64,000 nucleotides of DNA, taken from positions 1 through 64,000 of the forward strand of contig DF236966.1 of assembly GCA_000708835.1 (NCBI GenBank). Direction: 5' to 3'. Below are positions 13,292-24,201 of this stretch, piece after piece. A program made the translations under genes and the position numbers. Under the pieces are notes generated by a model that saw nothing but the letters and a program-made list of their open reading frames with translations, was not told the DNA's origin and searched no databases. Within the stretch, counting starts at the first letter, position 1, and each line of letters begins with the position of its first letter. This stretch comes from Klebsormidium nitens (Eukaryota > Streptophyta > Klebsormidiophyceae > Klebsormidiales > Klebsormidiaceae).

Positions 13292-14661
13292 GGGTTCTGT
13301 TAGTTCCCGGGAAAAGGAGAGCTCTGTCCACAAGCGGGGAGAAAGGCTATGAACCCTTTATTAGTGAGTTGCTTTCATGAATTGGAAGCTACCAGTAATG
13401 GTGCTTCAGAGGCAGAAAGGGTGGAAGGACCATTACGTAATATGCCGCCTTTCCAGGTGTTGGGTTAGTTGGATAAATCCAGGTACACGTATTGACTGCA
13501 AGCAGGCTCGATGGACCGGCAGCTTTCATTGCAGAACTGCCGGGAGTTGTATACTTCCTGAAACGTCCGGTCAGCAGATCGCAACTCGAAGTCGACAAGA
13601 CAGAGGTTCTCGACAGTATGCAGTCGCGCATTACAATTGTCTGAGTCTGACCGTCAGGAGATCAAAATGCCTGTTTCAAGTTCGACCATGCACGTACTGT
13701 CACTTGTTGGCAAACTAACGGGCAGAATTATGGTCCAGTTCCATCATGCACAACAAACGTCTGCACGCCTACTAGGCCGCGCCGCAGTGCACACCAGGCA
13801 GCTAGACTAAAATATATAAGCGCGCGCGAAAGCGACACCACGGACGGAGCCATTCTGATATAGTATCTAGCCATGGGCCGTCAGGATCATCGTTGCACGT
13901 ATCCAGCCTCCCATCACATATGCTTACGTGATAAAATTGCAGACTGTCCGCCAATCTTACGCCGCGCGCGGTCGTTATTAGTGTATAAGGGGACACTTAT
14001 CGTTATATACAAGACAGAAGCTCCTGACTCGAATCATTCAATAATTCGGATCATTGAATCAGTGATTCTATCATAGAACTCTATCAAAGAATCAGTCATT
14101 CTATTCAATTGATAGCTCATGCAGGTTGCTGTATGCATGAACGTCCTGCTACGTACCTAGATACTGCATATCCTAGCAACCGTCTGCACAACATGGCACA
14201 CTGACAATCACTTGGTTGCGGAGCTGCTTATATGAGCGACGAGCATGTAAGATCATTCTCATGACCTGCAGTCCAGTTCAAGAAGAGAGTCCACAGGATG
14301 ACCACCGTCGCCTATCATACGGGGCAAGACGTACTGCGGTCACCCATCAGTCCACATCACTTCTGAAGTCTTCTCGAAATCTTGTCATCGAACAGGGCAA
14401 TAGCATGTAAGAACATACACACTCTCAAACCTTCTTCCTCTGTTATCCTAGATCTCAAAGAAGTTCTAATGACAAAATCCCACAGACTCAAGGACACACA
14501 CAGGGCTGTAGTACAGTTTCACCAACCAATCTTCTTATCTTCTACTCTATCGTACATCTGAACCTTCGGTTTTCACCCGTTATATCTATTTCTGAACGAA
14601 ACTTGGACGCCACAACATTTACAGACTCCTACCTTATCGTACAAAGCGCGCGCTTATATAA
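13292..14661. other. convergent spacer, D27-like / small gene
   Basis: About 1.37 kb lies between two converging stop codons. It contains alternating GC-rich and AT-rich tracts (tatataagcgcgcgcg near 13812) and a cluster of GAATCA/TGATTC half-sites at about 14029-14110, described separately. No open frame here has family resemblance. It likely contains both 3' untranslated regions. Confidence 0.5.
14029..14110. repeat. cluster of GAATCA/TGATTC direct and inverted half-sites
   Basis: Within 80 nt the words gaatca, tgattc and attcaat recur in both orientations, including the perfect inverted repeat GAATCAGTGATTC. It could fold into alternative small hairpins. It lies in a convergent spacer, and no function can be assigned. 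Confidence 0.5.
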
Positions 14662-15589
14662 TCAATCTGCCCATCCTCTCGGGTTCCCAATTTCGTCTTT
14701 GCCAGCATCGTCCTTGAGTTTCTCCGCATCAACCTTGATGTGGTCCACCTCAGCTTGCTTCTTGTTAGTAAAGTTTTCCCTCAGCTTCTCCAACTCCTTC
14801 TTCTTTTCTTCCTCAGACAATTGGTCCCAGTTTGCAGGGGCAGCCTTTCCATGATACTGCAAAAGAAGAAGTAGCTAAAACGCTTGTCTTCCTGGAGTGC
14901 TGTCTTAGCTCGGCCGTTGGCTAACACCGCGACAAAGAAGTGTACACAGGTCCCACAAACAATTGTGAAGAATTTTTGAGCCCGCTAACAACAGGCGCCT
15001 CATGTATACTCATATGAGAGAAAAAACCCACTTTGGAGTCACTGGCTCCACTTCTGATGGCAAGAGATGGCAATTCTTAGTTTTGGCACATGGAGTCAAT
15101 TGCAAGCAGCTAGTCTTTTCCTGTCACTTCGCAGGTTTCTTCTCCTGCTCTTGCAAATGATGGAAATGGAAAACCTTCATCATCGCAAATGGGGAGGCAT
15201 TGAAAGCAATCTGCAGGTAAGTCAGGCTATTCTCTCTTCAAGAAATCCTCAAATGCCAGCATTTCCGCTGCTCAAGTATTATCCATTCTTTCATTATTGT
15301 GGACCTGTCAAGGAGACCACACCTGGAGATGCGCGTGCTGATATTCTCCTGTCTTGTTTCCTTCCAGGTTGTGCTCCTCCATCTTCTGTCCAGTGCCACA
15401 AGCAGCCATGTTGGTTGCAACCTGCAGGTTTCGGAGCTCGCCCTTCTTATCAAAAGTAGCCCCGCTGCAGCAATTGTAGTTCCTCTTTTGTAGTCCTGAT
15501 CTAATGGCAATGCAAATGGTACTTTCAAAAAGCTCGAATTGCATGTCTCAGACTTCGAATCTGCTTCACTTGTAAGTTTGCTCTGGCAT
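14662..15589 (-). CDS. small charged protein, 97 aa, 4 exons, unrecognised
   Basis: The proposed minus-strand exons are 15589-15570, 15464-15422, 15210-15175 and 14856-14662 (294 nt, 97 aa). The last three are supported by clean cag acceptors, GT donors and one continuous frame. They read FDKKGELRNLQ, then IAFNASPFAMMK, then YHGKAAPANWDQLSEEEKKK and a Lys/Glu-rich alpha-helical tail ending GNPRGWAD. The first exon (MPEQTY plus two bases) is my choice of start and is uncertain. I do not recognise the family. The size and the amphipathic, lysine/glutamate-rich helix would suit a small organelle-complex subunit or an assembly protein, but nothing shows this. It is divergent from ATG6, with 476 nt between the starts. 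Confidence 0.5.
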
Positions 15590-16065
15590 TGCAGCTTCTC
15601 AGGGCACATGTTGCATTGGCAGAACAAATTGACCTGTTTTAAACATCCATAGCAGCCCAGCTATCCTATCAGGCCAAATTTCACAAAAACGACTTAGATT
15701 TCTGTTGATTGTAAAAGCCTTGTTCTAAACTCGCTGGGGTCTGAAGGATGAAGAAACCGGCGCGGACTGAACCCATTCCACCATTTCATGCCGTACTCTG
15801 GACATATTCCACCGACACGAATTCCTTGATTTCCTTGATTTCAGGTTGTTATTTACGGAAAAGGGACTCAGCCCTGCGCCAGCTCCTCATTCTTGGATAT
15901 GCAGGCACAGGTGTGGCGCCTGGATTCTCCAGACTTCCTGTCAGTGTTGGGGAGAAGATAAAAGTCCTCAACGGACCCATGTACCGTATGTTCTGACCTG
16001 ATAAAAATAGAGATTCAGCGAGAACACAGCGGCCAGTTTCTGAGCAGCAGAACCGCACTCCAGAC
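15590..16065. promoter_or_regulatory. ATG6 / small-gene divergent upstream region
   Basis: This 476-nt space holds the 5' leaders and promoters of two divergent genes. I see no recognisable promoter element. Short open frames on both strands lack any family resemblance. Confidence 0.4.
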
Positions 16066-19000
16066 ATGGCGGCCAAACAGGGGCCCGCCCCGCAGACTTT
16101 ACAGAACCACTTCTTCTGCCAAATGTGTCGCAGCCCGCTGGAGATCACTGGGGCCGAGGTCCTCGAACGTGGCTCCAGCAGTGAACAAAGAGGAGCAGGT
16201 AAGTTGCAGTGTATCAACAATTGAGGGTCCACTCAAGTGCGACTTAGAGCTCCTTCACTTTGTCTGCCTGCCTTTTAATCTCTTGAATGTCAAATTGCAT
16301 GTATAAAAGCTTCTCAATATCGAAACTGTCACGATTGACGAGCAGAAGGAGTACTGTGTCTCCCTTTACATTCTTTGAAAAGAGGATGAGGGTCAGCTGA
16401 GCTTTTGTTGCAATGACAAGTTAGGGCCAGCTTGAACGGGCATTCTAAACCATGAAGCAGCAATCAAGCTGCAAATACTATCCCCAAGGATACTGACTGC
16501 ATTGCCCTTTTCCTCTATTTAGAAACCTATGCCTGTGATAATCATTGACTGGGAATCGAATCTACAAGCACCGAATTTTGCGCTCAAGTTTTCCCTTTTC
16601 AACTTTGCAGGCCCGCAGGCCTCTGTTCTTGGCAGCGTCATGGCCTCCCGCCTCCCCCTAGACCAGTCCTTTGTAGTCCTCCCAAAGCAAAGAGGAGTCA
16701 ACCCCACCTCCCAACCCCCCAAACCCCCTTTCCCCCCCTACCCCGGTGCTCGGCCCCCAGCCTCTAATCCCCCGAGCGCCCCCCCAGGAGCAGAACGGGG
16801 GGGCCGGGGCATCAGCGAGTCATTTGTGGTGCTTCCTGGGGCGGCCGCATCGATGTATCAAAACGAAATTGGAGGGGAGCATTCGTCAGGGGGGGAGCCT
16901 GGGGGGGTGGCGAGTATCAGCTCATACAGTGCGGGGATGGATGCAAAGATTACGGCGCTTACCCGTGTGTTTGAGATTGCGTCGCAGCAGACACAGGTGA
17001 GCATTTGAATGGCTATTGGCATCCTGTGGCCCTGCCTGCGTCCTACTAATTCGGAACTTTGAGAAGGCCTTAAGAAATCCGGGTGCTGTGCCTCGAGTCA
17101 CAAGACAGCTTTCACTCTTTTCGTTTGAATTCAGGAGCTCATCACACTTCATGCGTGCTGCACCTCCGTCTCTCTTTTCTGGCCGTAAGGACTGGCCATT
17201 TTAGAAAGAAGGCCCTGGAAAAGAAGTCTTTACTTGTGTTTCAAGCCGCCTAAAGAGACAGTCTCTTTCCGTGTTTCCACCTTTTCTTTTCTCTGCAAGG
17301 ACAAACAAACGCTCCCTTCTGGTTTCTCGGTTCCTTTCAAGGTTCTCGTCCTTTTTCCATTGCACCCTTTATGTCACGTTTTCTTTCTATCTCCGCATGT
17401 TGACCAGCCGCTGGGGCGGAGAGCTTTTGAAAGCCAGAAGCATATCGTCCACACTCTACAATGTTGTCAGTTCCTATTCTTAATACCTTTTCTAGTAACT
17501 CAACTTTTGTTTCTATCCCCTACACAGGTCGAGCAGCCGCTGTGCGTGGAGTGTGTCCGGTGCCTTTGCGAGGAACTAGACGCGGAGACGGCAGAGGCGG
17601 AGCGCGAGGCAGCCGCGTACGAGGCGTGCCTATCGCGCCTGGCCGGAGAGCCGGAGGAGGCGCTCTCGGAAGACGAGTTCCAAAAGGAGGTCAAGAGGGT
17701 GAGCTGCAGTATCTTGTTAGTGTTTCGTTCTTCTTGATATCTTGTTATCATCTTGTGACGTCTTGTTATCGTCTCTTAGAATTATTCAGGATGTTGCATT
17801 TGGCAGTAAGGGCGTGGCTCATGGTGTCAATTTTCTTTATGTTTTTGGGTTCTCGATCGGAGAGAGTCAAGGCAAGAAACAACGATGGTTCGCATCTGGA
17901 CGAATTAAGGGCTGATACGTATGGTTGGAAGAAAAAGCAGGGTCAGAGGACCAAGTCAACGCTTTCTTGAGAGAACGACACGTCCCTGATGATCGCGGAT
18001 TCCCGTTACTTCCACAAGCACTGGACTTCATTGCAATGGTTCCAAGTCGATAATGTCCAGGAAGTACGACTCACGAACATGAAAGTGGACGGGTCTGGTC
18101 ACATCTCGTACCTTATTCTTCTTACTCCTTTCCTCTGCGTGCAATGCGTATTCACGTGGGTGGGCTCTGAAAACCGAATATGCGGTCCTTCAAACACGTG
18201 AAAACAACTAGAGTGATCCGCTTTGCTGCAGGCGAATGAGGAGGAGCGGCAGTTGCAAACCCAGCTGGCGCGGTTGCAGGAGCAGTGGCAATAAAAAAAC
18301 AATATAAGCCTAGGTAAATCAGTACAATATGCAGTAAAAACCACGTGCGAAGAAACTGATCCGCAATTTTGCAGGCGAATGAGGAGGAGCGGCAATTGCA
18401 AACCCAGCTGGCGCGGTTGCAGGAGCAGCGGCGGGGGACGATGGCCCAGCTGAGGGACCTGGAAAGCAAGACCAAGGAGCTGGACAACCTGGAAGAGCGG
18501 TATGTACCTCCGTTGTTTATCTTCAAGTGTCGTGATGAGAAGTTACCAAAGGAAGACCAAAGGAACGGTACTCATTGTGCATACGATTAAGCGTTATGTC
18601 AAGGGCGTGCATGGGGCCTGACAATTTTACACATACGGTGAGATGGGCCAGGTGTTTGGATGGGCAAGCTGCCGGCGGCTGTGATTAAGCCAGGCAGCCA
18701 ACAGTGCAAAAGTTAATGAAAAACCTGCTCAAGTTTTCTTTAATATTGTAGTGAACATTTGAAAACTATTCGGGCTACGCTGTCCCGTTCCCGATTCACT
18801 CCCAACTCCAGACCACTCGAAAGTCCCGATAACCAATACATGGTCCCAAACGGACGGACCCTAACGACAAGTCCCCAGTTGCTTCATCCGCAGTGTCCCT
18901 TTCCGGTCAAATGTTTGCTGGCCGCTTTGTCATGATCATGCGCCTCTGTTAGATGCCAAAGCTCAAAGCAACAATTAAGACCCAACCATAACCGCTTGTC

Positions 19001-21875
19001 TCTTGCCTTCTACTTTACAATAGCCTCTTTCTTATGCTCGACGGCGTCCTTTGCAGGTACTGGCATGACTTCAACGACTTCAAGCTCCAACTGGCGGCTC
19101 ATCAGGTAAGGCTCACCAACTGACCGATTGGACGCCTTACCGTCTAAACCATAACGTCGGCGCATAGATAAGTTCCATCTTCAATTTTTCAAAAGCCACT
19201 CGACATTTATCTTTCGCAGTGAAAGACTTTCGCCGATTGGATGGACGGAAACAGGTCCGACGTTGTTCGCTTTTCCTATTCTAAGATAGCAGCTAGTCAG
19301 TCTTTAATTGTCCGGCTCCATGGAACCCAGGAGCGTCGTAAAAGAGATGCAAGACCTGCCGTCGAGGCTGACGTCACAGGCACATCTTCCTCAAAGGCGC
19401 ACTGTCAAATCGACGCTCCCTGTGACGTCATTTTCGTGCCCCTGACAGACGATTGGGTCCATTTCAGCACAAGTTTTTGCGGCTCACGTCATCATTTGAA
19501 GGATAAGTAGGACGCGGAGGGTTGCAGCTTGATCTGGCCGCTGTGCATCTAAAGCTGCTGAATAGCGCCTTCAAATTACTTACTGCTTGCCCACCTGCTG
19601 CCTGCTGACGTAAGCAACCCCTTCGCAGCACGAGCGAGAAGCAATGTGCTACAGCCGCGCGGCCGAAGCTCGGATTGCCCGTTGACGTCAGCAGCTTATG
19701 GCCCTTCCCCTGCTGACATTATTAGCCCTCCCCTGTGCAGAACGAGCGGGATGCGGTGTGCGCGCAGATCGACGCGGCGGCCGCGCAGCTGGAGCTGCTG
19801 AAGCGGACCAACGTGCTGACGGACGCGTTCCCCATCTGGCACGACGGCGAGTTCGGGACCATCAACAACTTCCGCCTGGGCCGACTGCCCAACGTGCCGG
19901 TGCGCAAGTTTTTTTGTTGCTTGAAGCGATTTTTCCGAATTAGAGTAGATTCGTTACTGCTCATTCTCATCTCTTGAACTCGATTGATTGGACCATCAAC
20001 AACTTCCGGCTGGGCCGCCTGCCCAACGTGCCGGTGCGCACTCTCGTCATTGCTGCCTTCTGAAACGCTTTTTGAATGAAACAATTTGCCGTTTCTGCTT
20101 GCTCTTTTCTTCCTTCCGTCGCTCTTCCAATTCGCTGCGCACGCCGATGTGCGGGTGCGCGGATTGTTGTTATGTACGTTCGTTTTGCTTCTGTTATGTC
20201 GGGAACTTTCTGGAGGGCGCCCGAAAGCCGTGTTTGTGCTTATGATATCCATGCGAGATCCCCCTAGCATCAAAATTTTGGTTTCCGTGTGTCGGGGTGG
20301 AGTTGGAAGAATGTAAGAGGTGTGGACTCAGCCATGCCTCTGAATGTAGAACACATGTTTTTTCCTCAGCCGAGCAAGTCCAACGAACTCTTAACATTCG
20401 CCGTTAAACCCCATATTCCTTTTTTTCCAGGTGGAGTGGGACGAGATCAACGCGGCGTGGGGCCAGTCGTGCCTGCTGCTGCACACAATGGCCCAGACGT
20501 GCAAGCTCAACTTCAGCGTCCGCATCATCCCGCTCGGCAGCTACCCCAAGATCGCGGACGCCAAAAACGTCTACGAGCTGTGAGCGATCGACTGCTCCTT
20601 GAGCTTCTGGGAAAGAAGTTGGAATACATCACATGTTGTTAATGTGAGCGCCCGCATTGGAGGTTTATCTTGGCTGTGAATTTGCAAAGGTTATAACAAG
20701 TAACATTTCAACATTCGCAATGACCGAGGGCAGTCCAACCACAACCCGCTCTTGGAAAAGTTGTAAATAACACCCAAATCCAGGTGTACTCTGTTTCCAA
20801 CTGGCGTCTTGCTTGGAAGGAGCTTCAATCTTACCGTACCCGGATGGTGCACAATTGATGTCAAGAATCATTGGCTGCCACGTGGCACGCATGCAGGTAC
20901 GGCCCCGTGAACTTGTTTTGGAGTACTCGTTACGACAAGGCGATGGTGCTGTTCCTTGCGTGCCTCAAGGAGTTCGCCGACTTCGCCAACGCACGCGACC
21001 GTTCGAACGACGTGCCTGTTGATAAGGCCTTCACGCTGCCCTACAAGTGAGACTGCGCACGGCTTCTCACCAGAAGGCCTTGTTTTGGAGGCCATTGTAC
21101 AGACCTGAGTCTTGTCAGTGCTAGATATGTTGGAAGCTGTGGTTGAGTCTAGACTTGTTCAAATATGGAAATTCCGTTTCATTGTCCCCCAAAGAATGGT
21201 GCGGGTATCGTATTGAATTTCTCTTTCTTCGAAATCCACTAAGTGTCAGTATAGACTGCGCCAAACCAAAGCCGTCTTTGATTGCCGTTGATATTGGTTC
21301 CGACGACATCGTCTGGTTGCTAACCAGGGTGGACATTGCCAAGGGGCGGGAGTTTCCTCCGCTTTGTTCGATGCTTCCTCCTTCCGCTTTCGTATTCGTT
21401 TACTGATGCTGCCCTGTCCTGCCAGAATCGGTCGATTTAAAAGATTGAGCCTAAGGACAGCGGTGCTGTTCGAAGTCACCCTTCGCAGAAGTTCGACCCA
21501 TTAGCTACAGCCCACCAAGAATTTAATGGCGACCCAGCTCTACTCTGGGACCCTCTAAATAGTGGAAGCTCCCTTCGGCACGCCTAGAGCATCAAAGTAC
21601 GTGAACTGGAAGCATCTTCCAACCTGATAACGAGTTCCCGCATTGCTTTCCGCAGAATCGAAGGGGACAAAGTGGGCGGCCTAACCATCAAGCAGAGCTT
21701 CAATCCAAACGAAAAGTGGACCAAGGCCCTACACCTGACGCTGTGCAACCTCAAGTGGGCGTTAACCTGGTTGGTTAACCAGGATAACGGGCTGCCAAAC
21801 CCGCTCATGGACCTCCTTGAAACGCCGGCTTCAGCGTCGGAGATGGCTCGTTCGGAATCAGCTGGAAACGTTTGA
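16066..21875 (+). CDS. ATG6: autophagy protein ATG6 / Beclin 1, 9 exons
   Basis: Exons are 16066-16198, 16611-16996, 17528-17698, 18375-18499, 19057-19105, 19741-19899, 20431-20579, 20897-21046 and 21656-21875 (1542 nt, 513 aa). ATG6 is the regulatory subunit of class III PI3-kinase (VPS34) complexes that start autophagosome formation and act in endosomal sorting. A CxxC pair lies near residues 18-21, matching the plant N-terminus. SFVVLP occurs twice in a proline/glycine-rich stretch. The BH3-like segment [20 protein letters not shown] is followed by PLCVEC. A coiled coil covers about residues 174-288. The C-terminal BARA/evolutionarily conserved domain follows, with [45 protein letters not shown] and [10 protein letters not shown]. 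The length is typical of plants. Introns 3 and 6 hold near-identical copies of neighbouring exon edges. Confidence 0.96.
18232..18290 (+). repeat. near-perfect copy of ATG6 exon 4 start, with acceptor, in intron 3
   Basis: The first 54 nt after cag at 18231 differ at one position from the start of real exon 4 (18375-18428). The preceding gatccgc...tttgcag is also copied. After this the copy diverges and runs into an in-frame TAA. The copy lies 143 nt upstream of the real acceptor, so both acceptors look usable. Confidence 0.92.
19991..20040 (+). repeat. near-perfect copy of ATG6 exon 6 end, with donor, in intron 6
   Basis: These 50 nt match 19857-19906 with two differences. They contain the last 43 nt of exon 6 plus the first bases of its donor (ccg|gtgcgc). 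The displacement is 134 nt. Reading from exon 6 through to the copy meets a TGA, so using the second donor would truncate the protein. Confidence 0.92.
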
Positions 21876-22779
21876 GCGGCTGGTACTTACCAAAGGGACT
21901 GTAAGTATTGTACAGATACCGTCGTCCGGTCTGGCAAAGACCCCTCCATGGCGCGCACGGGTCCTCCGTGAAGGTTATTGTTGCGCATCACGCCAATTCC
22001 AGTCACTTGACTTGTGTGCTGGGCATGATGCGGAACGAGACTTTCGTTTGGGGGATTGTTCAACCGAATGTGGGGCAAGCATCGGGCGTGGTGCTATATG
22101 CATACATACATGCATTGGGCATCACGGATCGAGACCGTGACAAGAATGAGATTGGATGTCATTTATTCATGTAGTGCTATAAGACAAACTTAACATAAAC
22201 TGAGAGGCCTAGCTTGCCAAATTCCGTGCATTCAATATAGGCGGCTTGACAAGACGCGCTCGAGTATAAGAGCTAGACCGTACATGACAGCAAGGTCGGA
22301 TGCAGCCACCGTGACGCGTGTGCTGCTAATTAGGCTCATCATTGAGGATCCGGGATGCATATGTGTGGCCCCGAGGCTTTACTTCTTGCATCATGCATTG
22401 CCGCAGTGCCATCATCATAATTACGTCCTAACGTACCATGATCATATATAATAATTTAAAACTAGCTAAACGTAAAAATCGACGACATGATATTTCGGAA
22501 TGGCTCCATGGTCAAATCAATTGTTTTGCAGATGTGCCCGCTGATGCATTCCATCCAGAATCGATCCAAGATCCCACGGTCGGACCGCATGTCGTGTGGC
22601 ATGCCGGGCAGGCGGGGCCACGATCAGACCGTACTGCCCGACCTCTGCCAACTGGATGCCATAAGAAACCTATGCGGCGCACGGAAGATGCATGCTGGTG
22701 AAGCAGAATAAACGGAAAGCCTGGCCTCATGTGCATCGATTTCACACCGGGGCCTTGACTGTCAACAATGCATAACAGA
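21876..22779. other. convergent spacer, ATG6 / 473-codon ORF
   Basis: About 0.9 kb lies between two converging stop codons. It has an ATGCAT-rich patch near 22095-22115 and an AT-rich patch near 22438-22460. No gene, RNA gene or transposon end is apparent. It probably contains the 3' ends of both neighbouring transcripts. Confidence 0.5.
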
Positions 22780-24201
22780 TTAACAATTCGGCGACATCTC
22801 CCTCGTTTCTCCAAACTCCTCCCTAAGGAATCTGTGCAACGCTTTGCTCCCACTCATCCGCTTTCCCAACTGCGACTCCAACCGCCTCTTCTCATCTTCT
22901 AACATCTTCCGTCCCTCACTCCAAACCTCTCGATAGCCCCGCCTGAAGCGTTTCGCCTCCGCGAAATACAGCGGCCCTTCCGAACGCTTTGGAAGATCAT
23001 TCGTAGCCCGCCAAATGGTTACACCAGAGCCGCGCTTAGTCGTCTCTAGATCCGTTTCTTCCAACGCCGTCGTTGACCGAACGATCGACTCGTCTCTTCC
23101 GTTTTCTCGCAAAGGTCGTCTGGCCTCTTTTCCCGTCTCCCTCCAGTTTTCTGCCTCTTGCAAACTGCCACCTCTTTCGGCGGCCCTTAGAGAAGAGGCG
23201 CTTGGCTCTTCCCCCAAACTCGCTTTGCCATCCGCTGGTGCACATACAGCCGCATCCGACTCGTCCGCATTCCCAGCATAATGATTGCTGACGTCACGCA
23301 CTGACAAAGACACGCTTTTCATACCGAGCATACTCGAGGATGATTCCGTTTCCCGCTCTGGCCTCGCCTCGGCCCCAAAATCCTCAGCCTCCCAGTCTTT
23401 CGGCCCCCTCGCCGTCTCAACTATCAGGCTCGTTCCGTCCGCCTCTCCAGCCTGTGACGGAGCCCTGACGTCACTCCCCAACTCCCGCGACGGACTCTTG
23501 TCTGCACCTCCCGAGGCCTCGGCTTCTCGTCGTTCCCCTCGAGCAGTCTCGCCAGTAAGATCTCTCTCTTCCGCTGCTGCTCTACGCTCGGGCAAGGCCC
23601 CCGAGCACTGCTCCCCCGTTGCTGCAATCTCCCCCAACGCATCCGGCCCATCGTCAACCGCGTGCGACGCCCCTTTCTTCCCCCTCGTTTCTGCGGCGCC
23701 CCGAGACTCCCCCCTGGTTACAGAGGCTGCTTCTACTTCAATCGCCCTAAACGGATTGTCAGTTTCGGCAGTGACCCTTTCGGACTCCGCTTCCCCACCA
23801 GCCAGAACAACTTCGGATGCACTCCGTACGTCCGCATAATTAGTCCGGGCCTCACTCTCCGGCTCCCTCTCCAGCTGACTTGCACCAATAACCTCTTCCG
23901 TTCCCCGGACTCTTTCGACCTGGGCTTCCTCCAAAACTAGAGAGCTTTCCCGAAGTGCCACCCTTTGCTCGCTTTCTAAAACAGGCGCCAGCAGGGCCTT
24001 TCGGGGCTTCCTAAGGCCCTGTTTGGGTGCGGCGCGGACAGCATGGCTGGGCCGAAGAGGGGACACAAGACGCTGGCCCCGTCGAGCAAGGCCCTTCCTT
24101 GCGGATGTGGCGGCCTTTCTTGCGTACTTGGCGCCTTGGACAGTGTACGAGCACGATGCCTCCTCGAGTAGAGTCACCTGTGCGGGTGCGGAGAGTAGCA
24201 T
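22780..24201 (-). CDS. unrecognised 473-aa charged, disordered protein, single open frame
   Basis: This is an uninterrupted minus-strand frame of 473 codons from an ATG at 24201 to the stop at 22780, the longest unsplit frame in its region. The first 80 residues are basic, with repeated Arg/Lys-Gly-Leu motifs and PRKALLAP. The centre is rich in Glu, Ala, Ser, Arg and Gly and predicted by eye to be disordered. The C-terminus (about residues 395-473) is a more ordered Arg/Glu helix containing YFAEAKRFRRGYREVWSEGR. No signal peptide or membrane span is visible. I do not recognise a family. The absence of stop codons in so long a frame supports coding, but high GC and low complexity weaken that argument. 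Further 5' exons cannot be ruled out. Confidence 0.55.
   Translation of the reverse strand: MLLSAPAQVTLLEEASCSYTVQGAKYARKAATSARKGLARRGQRLVSPLRPSHAVRAAPKQGLRKPRKALLAPVLESEQRVALRESSLVLEEAQVERVRGTEEVIGASQLEREPESEARTNYADVRSASEVVLAGGEAESERVTAETDNPFRAIEVEAASVTRGESRGAAETRGKKGASHAVDDGPDALGEIAATGEQCSGALPERRAAAEERDLTGETARGERREAEASGGADKSPSRELGSDVRAPSQAGEADGTSLIVETARGPKDWEAEDFGAEARPERETESSSSMLGMKSVSLSVRDVSNHYAGNADESDAAVCAPADGKASLGEEPSASSLRAAERGGSLQEAENWRETGKEARRPLRENGRDESIVRSTTALEETDLETTKRGSGVTIWRATNDLPKRSEGPLYFAEAKRFRRGYREVWSEGRKMLEDEKRRLESQLGKRMSGSKALHRFLREEFGETREMSPNC

Noticed and set aside
18232-18290. Upstream copy of ATG6 exon 4 as an additional coding exon
   Set aside because: After about 54 nt it departs from the exon and hits an in-frame TAA, and it has no donor. 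It is kept as a repeat, not as coding sequence.
23285-23839. 184-codon plus-strand frame opposite the 473-codon ORF
   Set aside because: It is shorter than the minus-strand frame, lacks family resemblance and looks like a mirror of biased codon use.
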